Below, one piece after another: positions 37,090 through 46,623 of a stretch of 64,000 bases of DNA. The stretch is from Pseudoalteromonas sp. G4 (GTDB taxonomy: Bacteria; Pseudomonadota; Gammaproteobacteria; Enterobacterales; Alteromonadaceae), in NCBI RefSeq assembly GCF_028875915.1, contig NZ_JAPEHW010000011.1, positions 1-64,000 of the forward strand, read 5' to 3'. The first letter of the stretch is position 1; each line of letters begins with the position of its first letter. A program made the translations under genes and the position numbers. The notes under the pieces are model-generated. The model worked only from the letters and a program-made list of their open reading frames with translations, made no database searches and was not told where the DNA came from.

Positions 37090-38541
37090 ATGCGCTTACT
37101 CACCATTTCATTTAACCCGCATGAAAAAAAATACCTCGCGATTGCTGCGAGTATTCGAGAGTCCATTTTATCGGGTCAGTTAAAACCGCAAGACCGCTTG
37201 CCGGCAAGCAGAGATTTAGCTAACCAGCTCAATGTGAATCGTCATACTATTATGGCGGCTTGCGATGAGTTAGTTGCGCAGGGGTATTTAGAAAGTTTAC
37301 CGCGTATTGGTTATCAAGTAGTTTCGGTCTTACCGGTAGAAGGCTGTGACCTAAATGAATCGACCGAAACTCAGCAGTTTAATTTATCCCACTTATTTAA
37401 ATCGCCAACAGCGAGTCTTTCTAGTGCTGATTTCAACGTACGCTTTAATTTTGCTGGTGGATTACCAGATATAACGCAATTTTCAATGAAGGTATTTAAA
37501 AGCCATTTAAATACTGCTTTAAAACAGTTAGACCTGGGCAGCTTGCATTACCAAGGTACGTTGGGTAACGCCAAATTACGCGAACAAATAAAAAAATACC
37601 TAATAAGAGCCCGCGGCCTTTCATCTGGCGAAATATTAATAACCAATGGGTCGCAAGAGGCGCTGTTTATTGTTGCGCAAGCGGTGTTGCAGAACGGTGA
37701 TAATGTGGCGGTTGAGCAACTTAGTTATCCGCCTGCATGTGCTGCGCTTAGTTCAAATGGCGCAAACTTGATCACCATTGAACAAGATGAGTTTGGTATA
37801 AAACCTGATAGCTTAAAGCGTGTATTAGCACATAGTAAAATAAATACGCCGCTACACCAATACCCAACAACCGTGACATTATCGCCACAGCGTCGTAGTC
37901 AAATATACCAATTAGCTCAGCTGCATGATTTTTTAATTTTAGAAGATGATTATGATCATGAGTTTCATTATCGCTGTTCACCTTTAGTGCCCATGGCGGC
38001 AAATGACCCTGATGGGCGAGTAATTTATATTTCAACGTTTTCAAAAATTATGTTTGCAGGCGCGCGATTGGGCTATGTTTCGGCGCATCCTCAAGTGATT
38101 GAATATCTTGCTAATAGTAAAAAAATTATTAACCACAAAACTGAATGTGTATTACAGCAAGCGGTAGCCAATTGGATGAGCGAGGGGGATTTTGAAAGGC
38201 ATCTTCGTAAAATGACGCAGCTGTATTTAGCTAGAAGAGATCACCTTGTGCAATTGTTAGCAGAATACAAACAAGCAGGTTTTCCAATCAACTATGCTAT
38301 TCCAGATGGTGGCATGGCAATTTGGTTAGGTTGTAAGCGAGACTTAACTGGCTTTACGGCATTGGCACAAAGTCAAGGTATTTTTGTTCAATGTCAGCAA
38401 GATTTTAATGATGATTATATCGACTTTGATCATCAAGGATATCAGTACGTAAGATTGGGGTTTGCCAGCATGAATGATGAAATGCGCCGTGAAGCACTTA
38501 GCGCATTAATGACTTTACTCTTCCCCGCGATTACTCGCTAG
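37090..38541 (+). CDS. MocR/PdxR-type regulator (GntR HTH plus aminotransferase domain)
   Basis: The 483-residue protein joins an N-terminal winged-helix GntR domain (about 10-80: LPASRDLANQLNVNRHTIMAACDELVAQGYL) to a fold-type I aminotransferase domain (about 120-480). The PLP lysine lies in YISTFSKIMFAGARLGY, and EDDYDHEFHY and TNGSQEALFIVAQAV are typical. MocR proteins sense PLP or an amino compound. Its divergent neighbours are a GNAT enzyme and PaiB. The 3' end overlaps the convergent STAS-like gene by 27 bases. Confidence 0.9.
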   Translation: MRLLTISFNPHEKKYLAIAASIRESILSGQLKPQDRLPASRDLANQLNVNRHTIMAACDELVAQGYLESLPRIGYQVVSVLPVEGCDLNESTETQQFNLSHLFKSPTASLSSADFNVRFNFAGGLPDITQFSMKVFKSHLNTALKQLDLGSLHYQGTLGNAKLREQIKKYLIRARGLSSGEILITNGSQEALFIVAQAVLQNGDNVAVEQLSYPPACAALSSNGANLITIEQDEFGIKPDSLKRVLAHSKINTPLHQYPTTVTLSPQRRSQIYQLAQLHDFLILEDDYDHEFHYRCSPLVPMAANDPDGRVIYISTFSKIMFAGARLGYVSAHPQVIEYLANSKKIINHKTECVLQQAVANWMSEGDFERHLRKMTQLYLARRDHLVQLLAEYKQAGFPINYAIPDGGMAIWLGCKRDLTGFTALAQSQGIFVQCQQDFNDDYIDFDHQGYQYVRLGFASMNDEMRREALSALMTLLFPAITR

Positions 38542-38913
38542 CCATGCAAGGGCTTGCTCTCTTGTATTAAAACATTTGTGCGTTAAATTAGCCGCGGGGT
38601 AAACGTTATCGCATACTTGTTTGGTCATAGATTTGGTTTCACACCTTGCTAGATTAATGGCAACTGCTTTGGCGCTCGATGCTTTTAAAAATTCGATGTG
38701 ATAATTTTGCGCGTCTGGCGTTGGCAATGCTTCACCATAAATATTTAACAACACATCGAAATCTGTAATCTGTTGATTTCTGACCATAACAATTAATTGT
38801 GCATGTAAATGCTCAAAAAATTCCATATTCCATGGTCCAGTGCTGTTTATTTCAAGGGTTTTGTTATGCCAATTTAGGCTAACGTCGCCGTGCATTTTAA
38901 ATTTATCAAACAT
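38515..38913 (-). CDS. Small STAS/SpoIIAA-like protein of unknown function
   Basis: The 132-residue protein has alternating strands and helices and resembles the SpoIIAA/STAS-like proteins found in many marine gammaproteobacteria. Visible are GDVSLNWHNKTLEINSTGPWN at the start and KAVAINLARCETKSM with a C-terminal ALAWLASN. No catalytic motif is seen. Reading through its convergent overlap with the mocR-like gene supports a real 3' end. The function is unknown. Confidence 0.55.
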   Translation of the reverse strand: MFDKFKMHGDVSLNWHNKTLEINSTGPWNMEFFEHLHAQLIVMVRNQQITDFDVLLNIYGEALPTPDAQNYHIEFLKASSAKAVAINLARCETKSMTKQVCDNVYPAANLTHKCFNTREQALAWLASNRGEE

Positions 38914-38984
38914 ATAGCGTTTAAATTCAATTTTTAATTGCTTTGTCCCTTTATTCTAGCTGAGAGTTTTTAGTTGGAGTAGGT

Positions 38985-40022
38985 ATGAAACAAGCAATTA
39001 TTGTTGGGGCAGGTCACGCAGGTTTAGCAACCGCTTATTTATTAAAGCAAAAAGGCTACCATGAAGTGATTATTTTAGAGGCATCAAGTGAAGTAGGCAG
39101 TGCATGGCGTAAACGTTATGAAGGATTAGCCTTATTTACTTCTAAGCGTTACAGCCAGTTACCGGGTTTGAAAATGACTGGAAATGTAAACGAGTATCCA
39201 ACAAAGCAAGAATTTATCGACTATTTAAAACAATATGCAGATAATTTTCAGTTTGATATAAGGTTTTGCCGCAAAGTGATTGATGCGCGAAAGGATGCCA
39301 ATGGCTTTACACTAAGCTGTGAAAATGGTGAAACCTATATAAGTAAAATGCTATTTGTATGTACAGGCGCATTTCAAATAGCCAATAATTTGCATTTAAA
39401 TAACAATGCTTTTTACCAAAACAGAGTGTTTACACCCGAATCGATAGGAAACCGGCATTTAACATGTAAAAACGAAAATTGGTTGGTTATTGGCGATGGT
39501 GCCAGTGGTCGGCAGCTTGCCAAAATGCTTGCTAAAAATAATCGGGTCTTCTTATCTTCGGGAAAGTTGCGTTCTTTTTTGCCACAGCGATTATTTGGTA
39601 AAGATGTTTTCTTTTGGTTGGATAAATTTGGCATTACCCGATTGGATAAACACCATTGGCTGGCAAAAAGAATACAAAAAAGCGATCCCTTTCCAGCAGA
39701 TGGTATTGGTAATAATCAATTAATAAAAGTGGGTGTGATGTTTTGCAAACGTTTTGATTTGAATAAGTTAATGTCTGAAGAGCCTGTAACACTTGCTGGG
39801 CAATCGATAGATAAAGTGATTATTGCCACAGGCTACAAAAATGACTTTTCTTGGCTTAACAATTTAACAACTGAGAAAGTGGGTGAGCAAAGCGTATTAA
39901 ACACGGTTTCTAAAATATCCGGTTTATATATTTTGTCGCAACCTTGGCTTAGCTCACGAGGCTCTGGGTTAATTATGGGCATTGAGCATGATTTTAATTT
40001 ATTAGACTTGCTCGAATGTTAG
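38985..40022 (+). CDS. FAD-dependent monooxygenase-like flavoprotein
   Basis: The 345-residue protein has two dinucleotide-binding motifs, GAGHAGLATAYLL (FAD, residues 8-20) and GDGASGRQLAKML (NAD(P)H, about 170-182), and the ATGYKNDFSW motif near 285-294. The pattern fits flavin-containing monooxygenase or CzcO-type proteins. The substrate is unknown. GGAG lies upstream of the ATG. The 3' end overlaps the convergent AraC regulator by 21 bases. Confidence 0.8.
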   Translation: MKQAIIVGAGHAGLATAYLLKQKGYHEVIILEASSEVGSAWRKRYEGLALFTSKRYSQLPGLKMTGNVNEYPTKQEFIDYLKQYADNFQFDIRFCRKVIDARKDANGFTLSCENGETYISKMLFVCTGAFQIANNLHLNNNAFYQNRVFTPESIGNRHLTCKNENWLVIGDGASGRQLAKMLAKNNRVFLSSGKLRSFLPQRLFGKDVFFWLDKFGITRLDKHHWLAKRIQKSDPFPADGIGNNQLIKVGVMFCKRFDLNKLMSEEPVTLAGQSIDKVIIATGYKNDFSWLNNLTTEKVGEQSVLNTVSKISGLYILSQPWLSSRGSGLIMGIEHDFNLLDLLEC

Positions 40023-40748
40023 CCGACCTTTTAGTAACTTTGGTTTTATGCCAAACAGTGTTTTACATTCTCGGCTCAGATGTGCAGCATCGCTAAAACC
40101 AACTTCATAGGCTGCTGTTGTTAAGTCATAGCCGCCTGCTAGCAATGGCATTAAACGTTGAAATCTTAAGTATCGCAAATAGCTTTTAAAGGGCATACCT
40201 AAGTGTTCACTCAGCAAATGCGATAATCGGCTTGGAGATAAGTTGACCAAATTTGCTAAAAATTTAAGGCTAACATCAGCGTTATTGTGATTTAAGTGTG
40301 CTAGCACTTTGTCAATGCGGGCATCTGGGGTGGTGGTAGCTTGAGTATGTTCACATAAAAGGCTATTTAATAATTCCGTAAGCGCATAATCAAAATGACC
40401 TGTGTGCTCTATAAAATATTGCCAAAGATGCTGGGACTTTACATTTTCAAAGCAAATGTAAGCATTGTTAGTATCATTTTGACAGCTAATTAGATGGGTT
40501 AGCTTTTTGCCTAACACGCTAAAGTTATCAACCAAGATTGTTATTACCGGAGCCTCACTTTTTAGTGCATGATGAGCATTAGCGGCAATGACTAAACAAC
40601 TCGCATTTATAAATGTTTGCTCAACGGTAACGATAGCCTTCGGCGAGAGTAGGTTTATCTGAATAAATTGATGGCGATGAACGTCAGCCATCAATTTATC
40701 ATTAAACGCAATGTAGATACCTTGATGTACTAAAAATTGGGTTTTCAA
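40002..40748 (-). CDS. AraC family transcriptional regulator
   Basis: The 248-residue protein carries a C-terminal AraC/XylS DNA-binding domain with two helix-turn-helix motifs: VSLKFLANLVNLSPSRLSHLLSEHLGMPF (about 160-188) and LTTAAYEVGFSDAAHLSRECKTLFGIKPK (about 210-240). The N-terminal part is an unclassified effector domain. Its start overlaps the stop of the MBL-fold nuclease gene (ATGA-type), so both are probably translated from one transcript. Confidence 0.85.
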   Translation of the reverse strand: MKTQFLVHQGIYIAFNDKLMADVHRHQFIQINLLSPKAIVTVEQTFINASCLVIAANAHHALKSEAPVITILVDNFSVLGKKLTHLISCQNDTNNAYICFENVKSQHLWQYFIEHTGHFDYALTELLNSLLCEHTQATTTPDARIDKVLAHLNHNNADVSLKFLANLVNLSPSRLSHLLSEHLGMPFKSYLRYLRFQRLMPLLAGGYDLTTAAYEVGFSDAAHLSRECKTLFGIKPKLLKGRLTFEQV

Positions 40749-42100
40749 AGTTCAACTTGTTCTAGATATTCAGCTACTTTGGCATCAATACCAAGCTGCT
40801 CTTTAATGTGACACCGCATCGCTTCACATGCGCTGACCTCACCGTGATTAATATAAATTTGCTTTGGTAAAGACTCACTTTGCTGAAGCCAATTTAGAAT
40901 ATCTTGGTAGTCGCCATGTGCTGAGAGCGAATCTAAATGCAAAACATTTGCCCGTACTTCGACATATTCACCATGTATTTTTATTCTTTCTGCACCATTA
41001 ATTAAGGCTTCACCTCGCGTGCCCGCAGCTTGGAAACCTAAGAATGCTACTGTGTGTTTATCATCTGGTAATAAGCTTTTTAAGTGATGGAGTACACGAC
41101 CACCGCTCGCCATACCGCTGGCTGAAACAATAATACAAGGTAAGTGGCGACTATTGAGTAATTCTGACTCTTCTTGTGTTTTTACAAACTCAGTCATGTC
41201 ATCAATTGCTTGGCATTGCTCTTTTGTTAATTTGTGATGTTTATGTGCTTTCTCATAAAGGTCGGTTACTTTAATTGCCATAGGGCTATTGAGGTAAACA
41301 GGCACATTAGGAATACGTTGTTCTTTTTTGAGCTCAGCTATTAAATGCAAAATCAATTGTGCACGACCTACTGCAAAAGAGGGCATTAAAAATATACCGC
41401 CGCGTTTAAAAGTGTCATTTATGGCATCGGCAAGGATTTGCTTTGTGTCTATAGTGGCATGTCGTCTGTCGCCGTAGGTTGCTTCAACAACCAATAAATC
41501 ACACGGGGCAATAGCTTCAGGTGGGTACATGATAGGGTCATCTTGCCTGCCTACATCACCACTGAATATCAGGGTTTTATTCTTTGCTCTTAGCTCAATA
41601 CTCGAAGCGCCTAAAATGTGGCCGTTTGCTTTTAAAGTGATCTCAACATCAAGTAATACTTCCGTCAGATGATGAAAGTCTAGTGGAACAAAAAGTGACA
41701 ACGACTTTTTAGCATCATTTAATGTATAAAGTGGCTCTGCAGGAGAGTGCTTAGAAAACTTCTTTTTATTAGCGTATTTGGCGTCTTCTTCTTGTAAAAA
41801 TCCGGCATCGGGTAATAACACTTCGCATAGTTTTAATGTTTCATATGAACAATAAATAGGACCTCTAAATCCTTGTTTATATAGTAGTGGTATGTAGCCA
41901 GAGTGATCTATGTGGGCATGGGTTAATAACACGGCATCCAATTGTGCTATATCAAATGGAAGAGATTGCCAATTGCGGGTACGATAGTTTTTAATGCCTT
42001 GATATAAGCCGCAATCAATCAAGATTTTGAGATTATCAATTTCGAGCAGGTGTTTTGAACCTGTCACTGTACTTGCTGCCCCGATAAATGTTAATTTCAT
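40745..42100 (-). CDS. MBL-fold RNA exonuclease-like protein (CPSF/beta-CASP type)
   Basis: The protein has about 451 residues from ATG 42100, which has GGAG six bases upstream; a longer start (42142) lacks this. The metallo-beta-lactamase motif THAHIDHSG is complete, and LSAHGDY, MPSFAVGRAQ and SASGMASGGR are beta-CASP/RMMBL features. Bacterial relatives are RNA exonucleases similar to the CPSF-73/KH-CPSF group. It is followed by a coupled AraC regulator. Confidence 0.88.
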   Translation of the reverse strand: MKLTFIGAASTVTGSKHLLEIDNLKILIDCGLYQGIKNYRTRNWQSLPFDIAQLDAVLLTHAHIDHSGYIPLLYKQGFRGPIYCSYETLKLCEVLLPDAGFLQEEDAKYANKKKFSKHSPAEPLYTLNDAKKSLSLFVPLDFHHLTEVLLDVEITLKANGHILGASSIELRAKNKTLIFSGDVGRQDDPIMYPPEAIAPCDLLVVEATYGDRRHATIDTKQILADAINDTFKRGGIFLMPSFAVGRAQLILHLIAELKKEQRIPNVPVYLNSPMAIKVTDLYEKAHKHHKLTKEQCQAIDDMTEFVKTQEESELLNSRHLPCIIVSASGMASGGRVLHHLKSLLPDDKHTVAFLGFQAAGTRGEALINGAERIKIHGEYVEVRANVLHLDSLSAHGDYQDILNWLQQSESLPKQIYINHGEVSACEAMRCHIKEQLGIDAKVAEYLEQVEL

Positions 42101-42265
42101 GGCAAGCTCCATATTTAGTGTAATTAGCTCTATTTTAGTCAATCTTACTAATAATGAATTACTCGTAAGTTGTTGTTTAAAGCTAACACACTGAAAGTTA
42201 TATTAAAATATATTTGGCATAGAGTTTGATTTAAGTTAAGTAAATTGGAAATTTGAGAGGTTTAT

Positions 42266-42505
42266 ATGGCAGAACAAGGATCAGCTGGCAATGTAATTGC
42301 CGCTATTTGTAATGTGTTTTTTCCAGGTCTTGGCCAACTTGTGCAAGGCCGAATCGGTGCAGCATTAGTTTTTGCAATTGTAGTATTTGGCGGTTATGCA
42401 CTGTGGTTTTTGGTAGTTCCAGCAATTATTGGTGGTATCTTCCATTTATGGTCAATAATCGATGCAGCAAAGTTTAGAAAAGTGGTTATTTACCGAGAAT
42501 ATTAA
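42266..42505 (+). CDS. Small two-span membrane protein (TM2-like)
   Basis: The 79-residue protein has two membrane segments (about 9-30 and 35-58) and an early FFPGLGQLVQGRIGAALVF motif like that of TM2-domain and related small membrane proteins. It ends in a basic, polar tail. GAGAGG precedes the ATG closely. I cannot assign a function. Confidence 0.7.
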   Translation: MAEQGSAGNVIAAICNVFFPGLGQLVQGRIGAALVFAIVVFGGYALWFLVVPAIIGGIFHLWSIIDAAKFRKVVIYREY

Positions 42506-42928
42506 CCAAAAGTTAATTATTTTATTTATCGCAAGATTAGCGTCCGTTAATCTTGCATTTCGCTCCTCCTACCAATTATTTCTATCTAAAATGATTAAAA
42601 ATTGCTCTTTGAAATGTAAAATTAGCGATTAGTCACTGATATTAAGCGTTTAAAATGTAAATGAGTGTAAATGTTGTTTTTTTACTGTAAATCTATATTT
42701 ACTGTTATTTTGTTGTAACTTATTGTTTTTGATTGTTTATTTTTTTTATTTTTATCCTGCGTTTAATTTAGTTTGTTTTTAATAAAAATGTTGTTTGTCG
42801 ATAACAGCTCACCTTTTGTAATTTTTGTGTTAAAACAAGAGTGTTCGAATTACATTTTGTAATAATTTGAAATATATTTGTGTAATTTGTAACGCATAAC
42901 ATTTAGAAAACTTCAGGGAAATCTCATT
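42506..42928. other. 423-bp AT-rich leader upstream of the TonB-dependent receptor
   Basis: It holds two inverted repeats and many TGTAA motifs. GCAAGATTA (42531-42539) pairs with TAATCTTGC (42548-42556), probably ending the preceding gene. ATTACA-TTT-TGTAAT (42849-42863) is a perfect palindrome about 65 bp before the receptor start. TGTAA recurs at several places between, for example near 42654, 42666 and 42686. No ORF is seen. Confidence 0.6.
42849..42863. promoter_or_regulatory. ATTACA-TTT-TGTAAT palindrome before the TonB-dependent receptor
   Basis: Perfect six-base inverted repeat with a three-base spacer, about 65 bp upstream of the start codon, where an operator is expected. The regulator is unknown. 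Confidence 0.45.
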
Positions 42929-45838
42929 TTGAAAAACTTAAGCTTATTAGCAATTAGTGTTAAATCAGCACTTTTTGCAGGCGCTGTTGCTGCTATGCCA
43001 GCAATGGCCCAAGAAGAAACAAACGCTGATGGTGAAGTTGAGCGTATTCAAGTAACTGGTTCTCGTATTGCGCGTCCAGAACTTTCTCAACCAACGCCAA
43101 TCATTTCAATCGGTCAAGAAGAAATCGCTAAATCTGGTTTACCAGACTTAGGTAGTGTTCTAGCTGATCTTCCGGCTGTGGGTGCAACAGATACGCTTGT
43201 AGGTAACAACGATAGCAACTCAGCTGCAGGTCTTTCATCTGCAGACTTACGTCGTTTAGGTGCTTCACGTACACTAGTTCTTGTTGACGGTAAGCGTCAC
43301 GTAGCAGGTTCTCCGGGCTCTGCGCAAGTAGATTTAAATACTATTCCTTCAGCGTTAATTCAAACAATTGAAATCATTACCGGCGGTGCTTCTGCGATAT
43401 ACGGTTCTGATGCTGTTTCAGGTGTAATTAACGTTATTTTACGTAAAGATTATGAAGGCCTTGAGTTTAATGCTCAGTACGGTAATTCAACAGAAGGTGT
43501 AGGCACTGAAAACTATAAGTTTGGTGTTGTTGCTGGTGCTGATATGGCTGATGGTCGCGGTAACGTTACTTTCTTTGCTGAACAAAGTAATGTTAAAGAA
43601 GTTATGGCAAATGACCTTCGTCAAACAAGCGCTTGGGGTACAGTAGCAAACCCTGAAGATACAGGTGAAGATGATGGTATTGCAGACCGTTTAACTGTAC
43701 CAAATGTAATGTCAGAACGTATTAGCCGTAATGGTGTTATTAACCCATTTGGTGCTGCTGGTAGCATTTGGACGTTTAATGATGCAGGTGTTGCAGAATT
43801 AATGCCAGAGCGTGATATGACAAACAGCTTTGCATTTGGTAATTTCCCTGATGGTTGTACGTACTGTTTCAGCGGTCAAGATTACGAAAACGTTTACCCA
43901 GAAGTTGCTAAGACAACGGTTGGTTCTACGTTTAACTTTGACTTATCTGAAAATGTTAACTTGTACAGTGATTTCAAATACGTACGTTCAGACATCAAGC
44001 AGCAATTCCAACCATCTTTCCGTTTTGGTAATGTAGTAGTAAATGTTGAAGAAAATGCATTTTTAGACAATAACCTACGTCAATCTCTACTAGACGATGG
44101 TGTAACTTCGGTTCGTTTCTCAAAATTCTTTGATGAACTAGGTAACCGTAGTGCTGATAACCGTCGTGAGCTGTTCCGCTTTGTTACGGGTGCACAAGGC
44201 TTCTTTACACTGAGTGAAACTGACTTTGATTATGATGTTTATTACTCATATGGTCGCACGGATAATATCCGTAAAACTCTTAATGACTTAATTCCTGATA
44301 ACTTTGTTGCTGCATTAGACTCTGTTATTGATCCTGAAACAGGCAAAGCTGCTTGTCGTAGCCAAGTTGCAAGTGCACAAGGTGAAGGATACACAGATCC
44401 AGCAAGTGTTAACGGTTCAGACTGTGTTGCATATAATCCATTTGGTTTAGGTAATGCATCAGCTGAAGCGCGTGATTGGGTTTCTGCGGACGTAACTCGT
44501 ACAGATAAAATAACTCAACAGTTTATCGGTGGTTCTGTATCTTTTGATACTGCTGAGTTCTTAACTTTACCTGGTGGTGCAATTGGTTTTGCAACAGGTT
44601 TTGAATACCGTGAAGAAACGTCAGAATCAATCACTGATGAGTTTTCAAAAGCTGGTTTCTTAACAACAGCTGCTACGCCAGACTCTTTTGGTGAGTACGA
44701 TGTAACTGAAGGTTTTGTGGAAGTAAGTTTACCAATCCTTGCTGATGTATTCTTAGCTAAAGAACTAACGCTCGATGCTGCATACCGTTATGCTGATTAC
44801 TCACATGCGGGCAGCACAGATGCTTGGAAGGTTGGTTTAATGTGGGCTCCACTTGATGAATTACGTGTACGTGGTACATATGGTCAAGCAGTTCGTGCTC
44901 CTAATATTACTGAAGCGTTCTCGCCACAATCTCCAGGTTTTGCACGTGTGAGCGATCCATGTGATGCAGATAATATCGGTGACGATCCAGATCGTGCTTC
45001 AAACTGTGCAGCTATAGGCATGCCAGCTGGTTTCGAAGCAAACGATAACGTTTCTGTAGATTTGATCAGTGGTGGTAACCCTAATCTAATGCCTGAAGAA
45101 TCTACATCACTAACAGCAGGTTTTGTATGGACTCCAGAGTATATTGAGAACTTCTCAGCAACAGTTGACTACTATGATATCGAAATCGAAGACGCAATTT
45201 CGTTTATTTCGGCACAAAGTGTAGCAGATAACTGTGTTGATGCAGCGGGTGGTCCAGATGCTGGTTTCTGTAATCAAGTTGACCGTGACCCTGAAACATT
45301 TGATATTTCACTTGTTCGTTCTGGTTACTTAAATGCTGCAGCATTAACTACTCGTGGTATTGAAGCACAGTTTAACTGGGCTCCAAACTTTAACATCGAC
45401 GGTAGCTTAAAGTTCAACCTTCTTGTTAACCATTTAATGGAACTTGAAGACTTTGAATTCCAAAGCCGTCCTGACGAAGTAAACGTTGAAGATGGTGAAA
45501 TGGGTGACCCTTCATGGCAAGGTCGTTTCTCTGCAGACTATGCTTTAAATGATTGGAAAGTTACGTGGACTACACGTTTCATTGACCGCTCTGCTCGTAT
45601 TGATCTTTCACCAAATGGTGATACTGAGGAAGATTTAAACCCGGCATATGTTGGTTCAATTATCACTCATGATATTTCAGGTACTTATAACATCACTGAT
45701 AATGCGTACATTGATGTAGGTATTCGTAATTTAACTGATAAGTTACCGCCTGCTTACATTGCAGCAAGCGGTGGTACAGAAGCAATATATGATGCAGTAG
45801 GTCGTCGTATCTTCACTAACTTTAAAGTACGCTTCTAA
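42929..45838 (+). CDS. TonB-dependent outer-membrane receptor
   Basis: The 969-residue receptor has a signal peptide (about 1-27, AMPAMA-QEE), then the TonB-box/plug start GEVERIQVTGSRI, and a plug domain (about 50-170: ADLPAVG, ASAIYGSDAVSGVINVILRKDYEG). A 22-strand barrel follows, ending in FTNFKVRF with the terminal aromatic. TTG at 42929 is the likely start, with AGGGA about ten bases upstream. Codon use is strongly biased (many GGT, CGT, GTT), which suggests high expression. The imported substrate cannot be named from sequence; relatives take up peptides or oligosaccharides. Confidence 0.9.
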   Translation: MKNLSLLAISVKSALFAGAVAAMPAMAQEETNADGEVERIQVTGSRIARPELSQPTPIISIGQEEIAKSGLPDLGSVLADLPAVGATDTLVGNNDSNSAAGLSSADLRRLGASRTLVLVDGKRHVAGSPGSAQVDLNTIPSALIQTIEIITGGASAIYGSDAVSGVINVILRKDYEGLEFNAQYGNSTEGVGTENYKFGVVAGADMADGRGNVTFFAEQSNVKEVMANDLRQTSAWGTVANPEDTGEDDGIADRLTVPNVMSERISRNGVINPFGAAGSIWTFNDAGVAELMPERDMTNSFAFGNFPDGCTYCFSGQDYENVYPEVAKTTVGSTFNFDLSENVNLYSDFKYVRSDIKQQFQPSFRFGNVVVNVEENAFLDNNLRQSLLDDGVTSVRFSKFFDELGNRSADNRRELFRFVTGAQGFFTLSETDFDYDVYYSYGRTDNIRKTLNDLIPDNFVAALDSVIDPETGKAACRSQVASAQGEGYTDPASVNGSDCVAYNPFGLGNASAEARDWVSADVTRTDKITQQFIGGSVSFDTAEFLTLPGGAIGFATGFEYREETSESITDEFSKAGFLTTAATPDSFGEYDVTEGFVEVSLPILADVFLAKELTLDAAYRYADYSHAGSTDAWKVGLMWAPLDELRVRGTYGQAVRAPNITEAFSPQSPGFARVSDPCDADNIGDDPDRASNCAAIGMPAGFEANDNVSVDLISGGNPNLMPEESTSLTAGFVWTPEYIENFSATVDYYDIEIEDAISFISAQSVADNCVDAAGGPDAGFCNQVDRDPETFDISLVRSGYLNAAALTTRGIEAQFNWAPNFNIDGSLKFNLLVNHLMELEDFEFQSRPDEVNVEDGEMGDPSWQGRFSADYALNDWKVTWTTRFIDRSARIDLSPNGDTEEDLNPAYVGSIITHDISGTYNITDNAYIDVGIRNLTDKLPPAYIAASGGTEAIYDAVGRRIFTNFKVRF

Positions 45839-45861
45839 TTTGAAGCGCAGTTTTAAAAGTT

Positions 45862-45891
45862 AAAAAAAGGCCGCAATAGCGGCCTTTTTAT
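45862..45891. terminator. Terminator after the TonB-dependent receptor
   Basis: AAAAAGGCCGC-AATA-GCGGCCTTTTT is a perfect stem with A and T tracts, positioned for both the receptor and the convergent DUF2959 gene. Confidence 0.9.
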
Positions 45892-45902
45892 TTAATTAAT
45901 AG

Positions 45903-46547
45903 TTACTTATTCATCTGCGCTATAAACTGATTTGAATCTGCAATCGATTTATTCATTTCACTCATTAAGGTTTGAATATCGCGCTTTAAGCTTGAAAACT
46001 CACCTTTTATTGCGGCTATTGCTTGTGCATTTAGGTTGTGTTTTAGGTATAAAACGTTGTCGTTTAATGCGGTTAATACTGGCTCCATTTTACTCTCAGA
46101 GCGACGCATTGAACGTAATAACTGTTCAAACTGGCGTTTAGTTGCAGAGAGCTTCTTTTGGCTGTCGCGTTTTAGTTTAGCGTTTGAATATTGCTCTAAT
46201 TCTTCTTCCCACTCATCAAACAGTGCTTCTGCTACGTCTTCCACGGCATTGATTTTACTCGATACATCTTCAGCCGATTTTTTACTCGCTAAATAATCAT
46301 CATTCAGTTGGTCGTAAACTTTTTGCAGTTCGCCACCGTCAAAATTAATTAATGTAGTTAAGCGCTCATAGGCAGATTGGAATTCTTCTTGGGATTCCTG
46401 TTGCGACTCTTTTGCTTTTTCTACTCGGTCAATCAGAATATCTCGTTTATGAACACCCACGCTTTCCATTGCCGAATAATAGGCTGTTTGACAGCCTGAA
46501 AGGGTTAATAAGCTTGTGGTTGCGACAGCTAACAGTAATTTTTTCAT
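45903..46547 (-). CDS. DUF2959 lipoprotein, coiled-coil
   Basis: The predicted lipoprotein (214 residues from ATG 46547; lipobox LSGC) belongs to the DUF2959 family. After MESVGVHKRDILIDRVEKAK it is mostly helical and likely coiled coil, rich in Q, E and K, with conserved INFDGGELQKVYDQLN. The role is unknown. The short upstream extension in the reading frame is dropped because the signal peptide begins at this ATG. Confidence 0.8.
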   Translation of the reverse strand: MKKLLLAVATTSLLTLSGCQTAYYSAMESVGVHKRDILIDRVEKAKESQQESQEEFQSAYERLTTLINFDGGELQKVYDQLNDDYLASKKSAEDVSSKINAVEDVAEALFDEWEEELEQYSNAKLKRDSQKKLSATKRQFEQLLRSMRRSESKMEPVLTALNDNVLYLKHNLNAQAIAAIKGEFSSLKRDIQTLMSEMNKSIADSNQFIAQMNK

Positions 46548-46623
46548 AGTGTGTGCAATTCTCTTTATGCTTTTCATTATCTTGTTATTATATGGCAATA
46601 ATTTTTTATTAGTAGCGCTTAAT

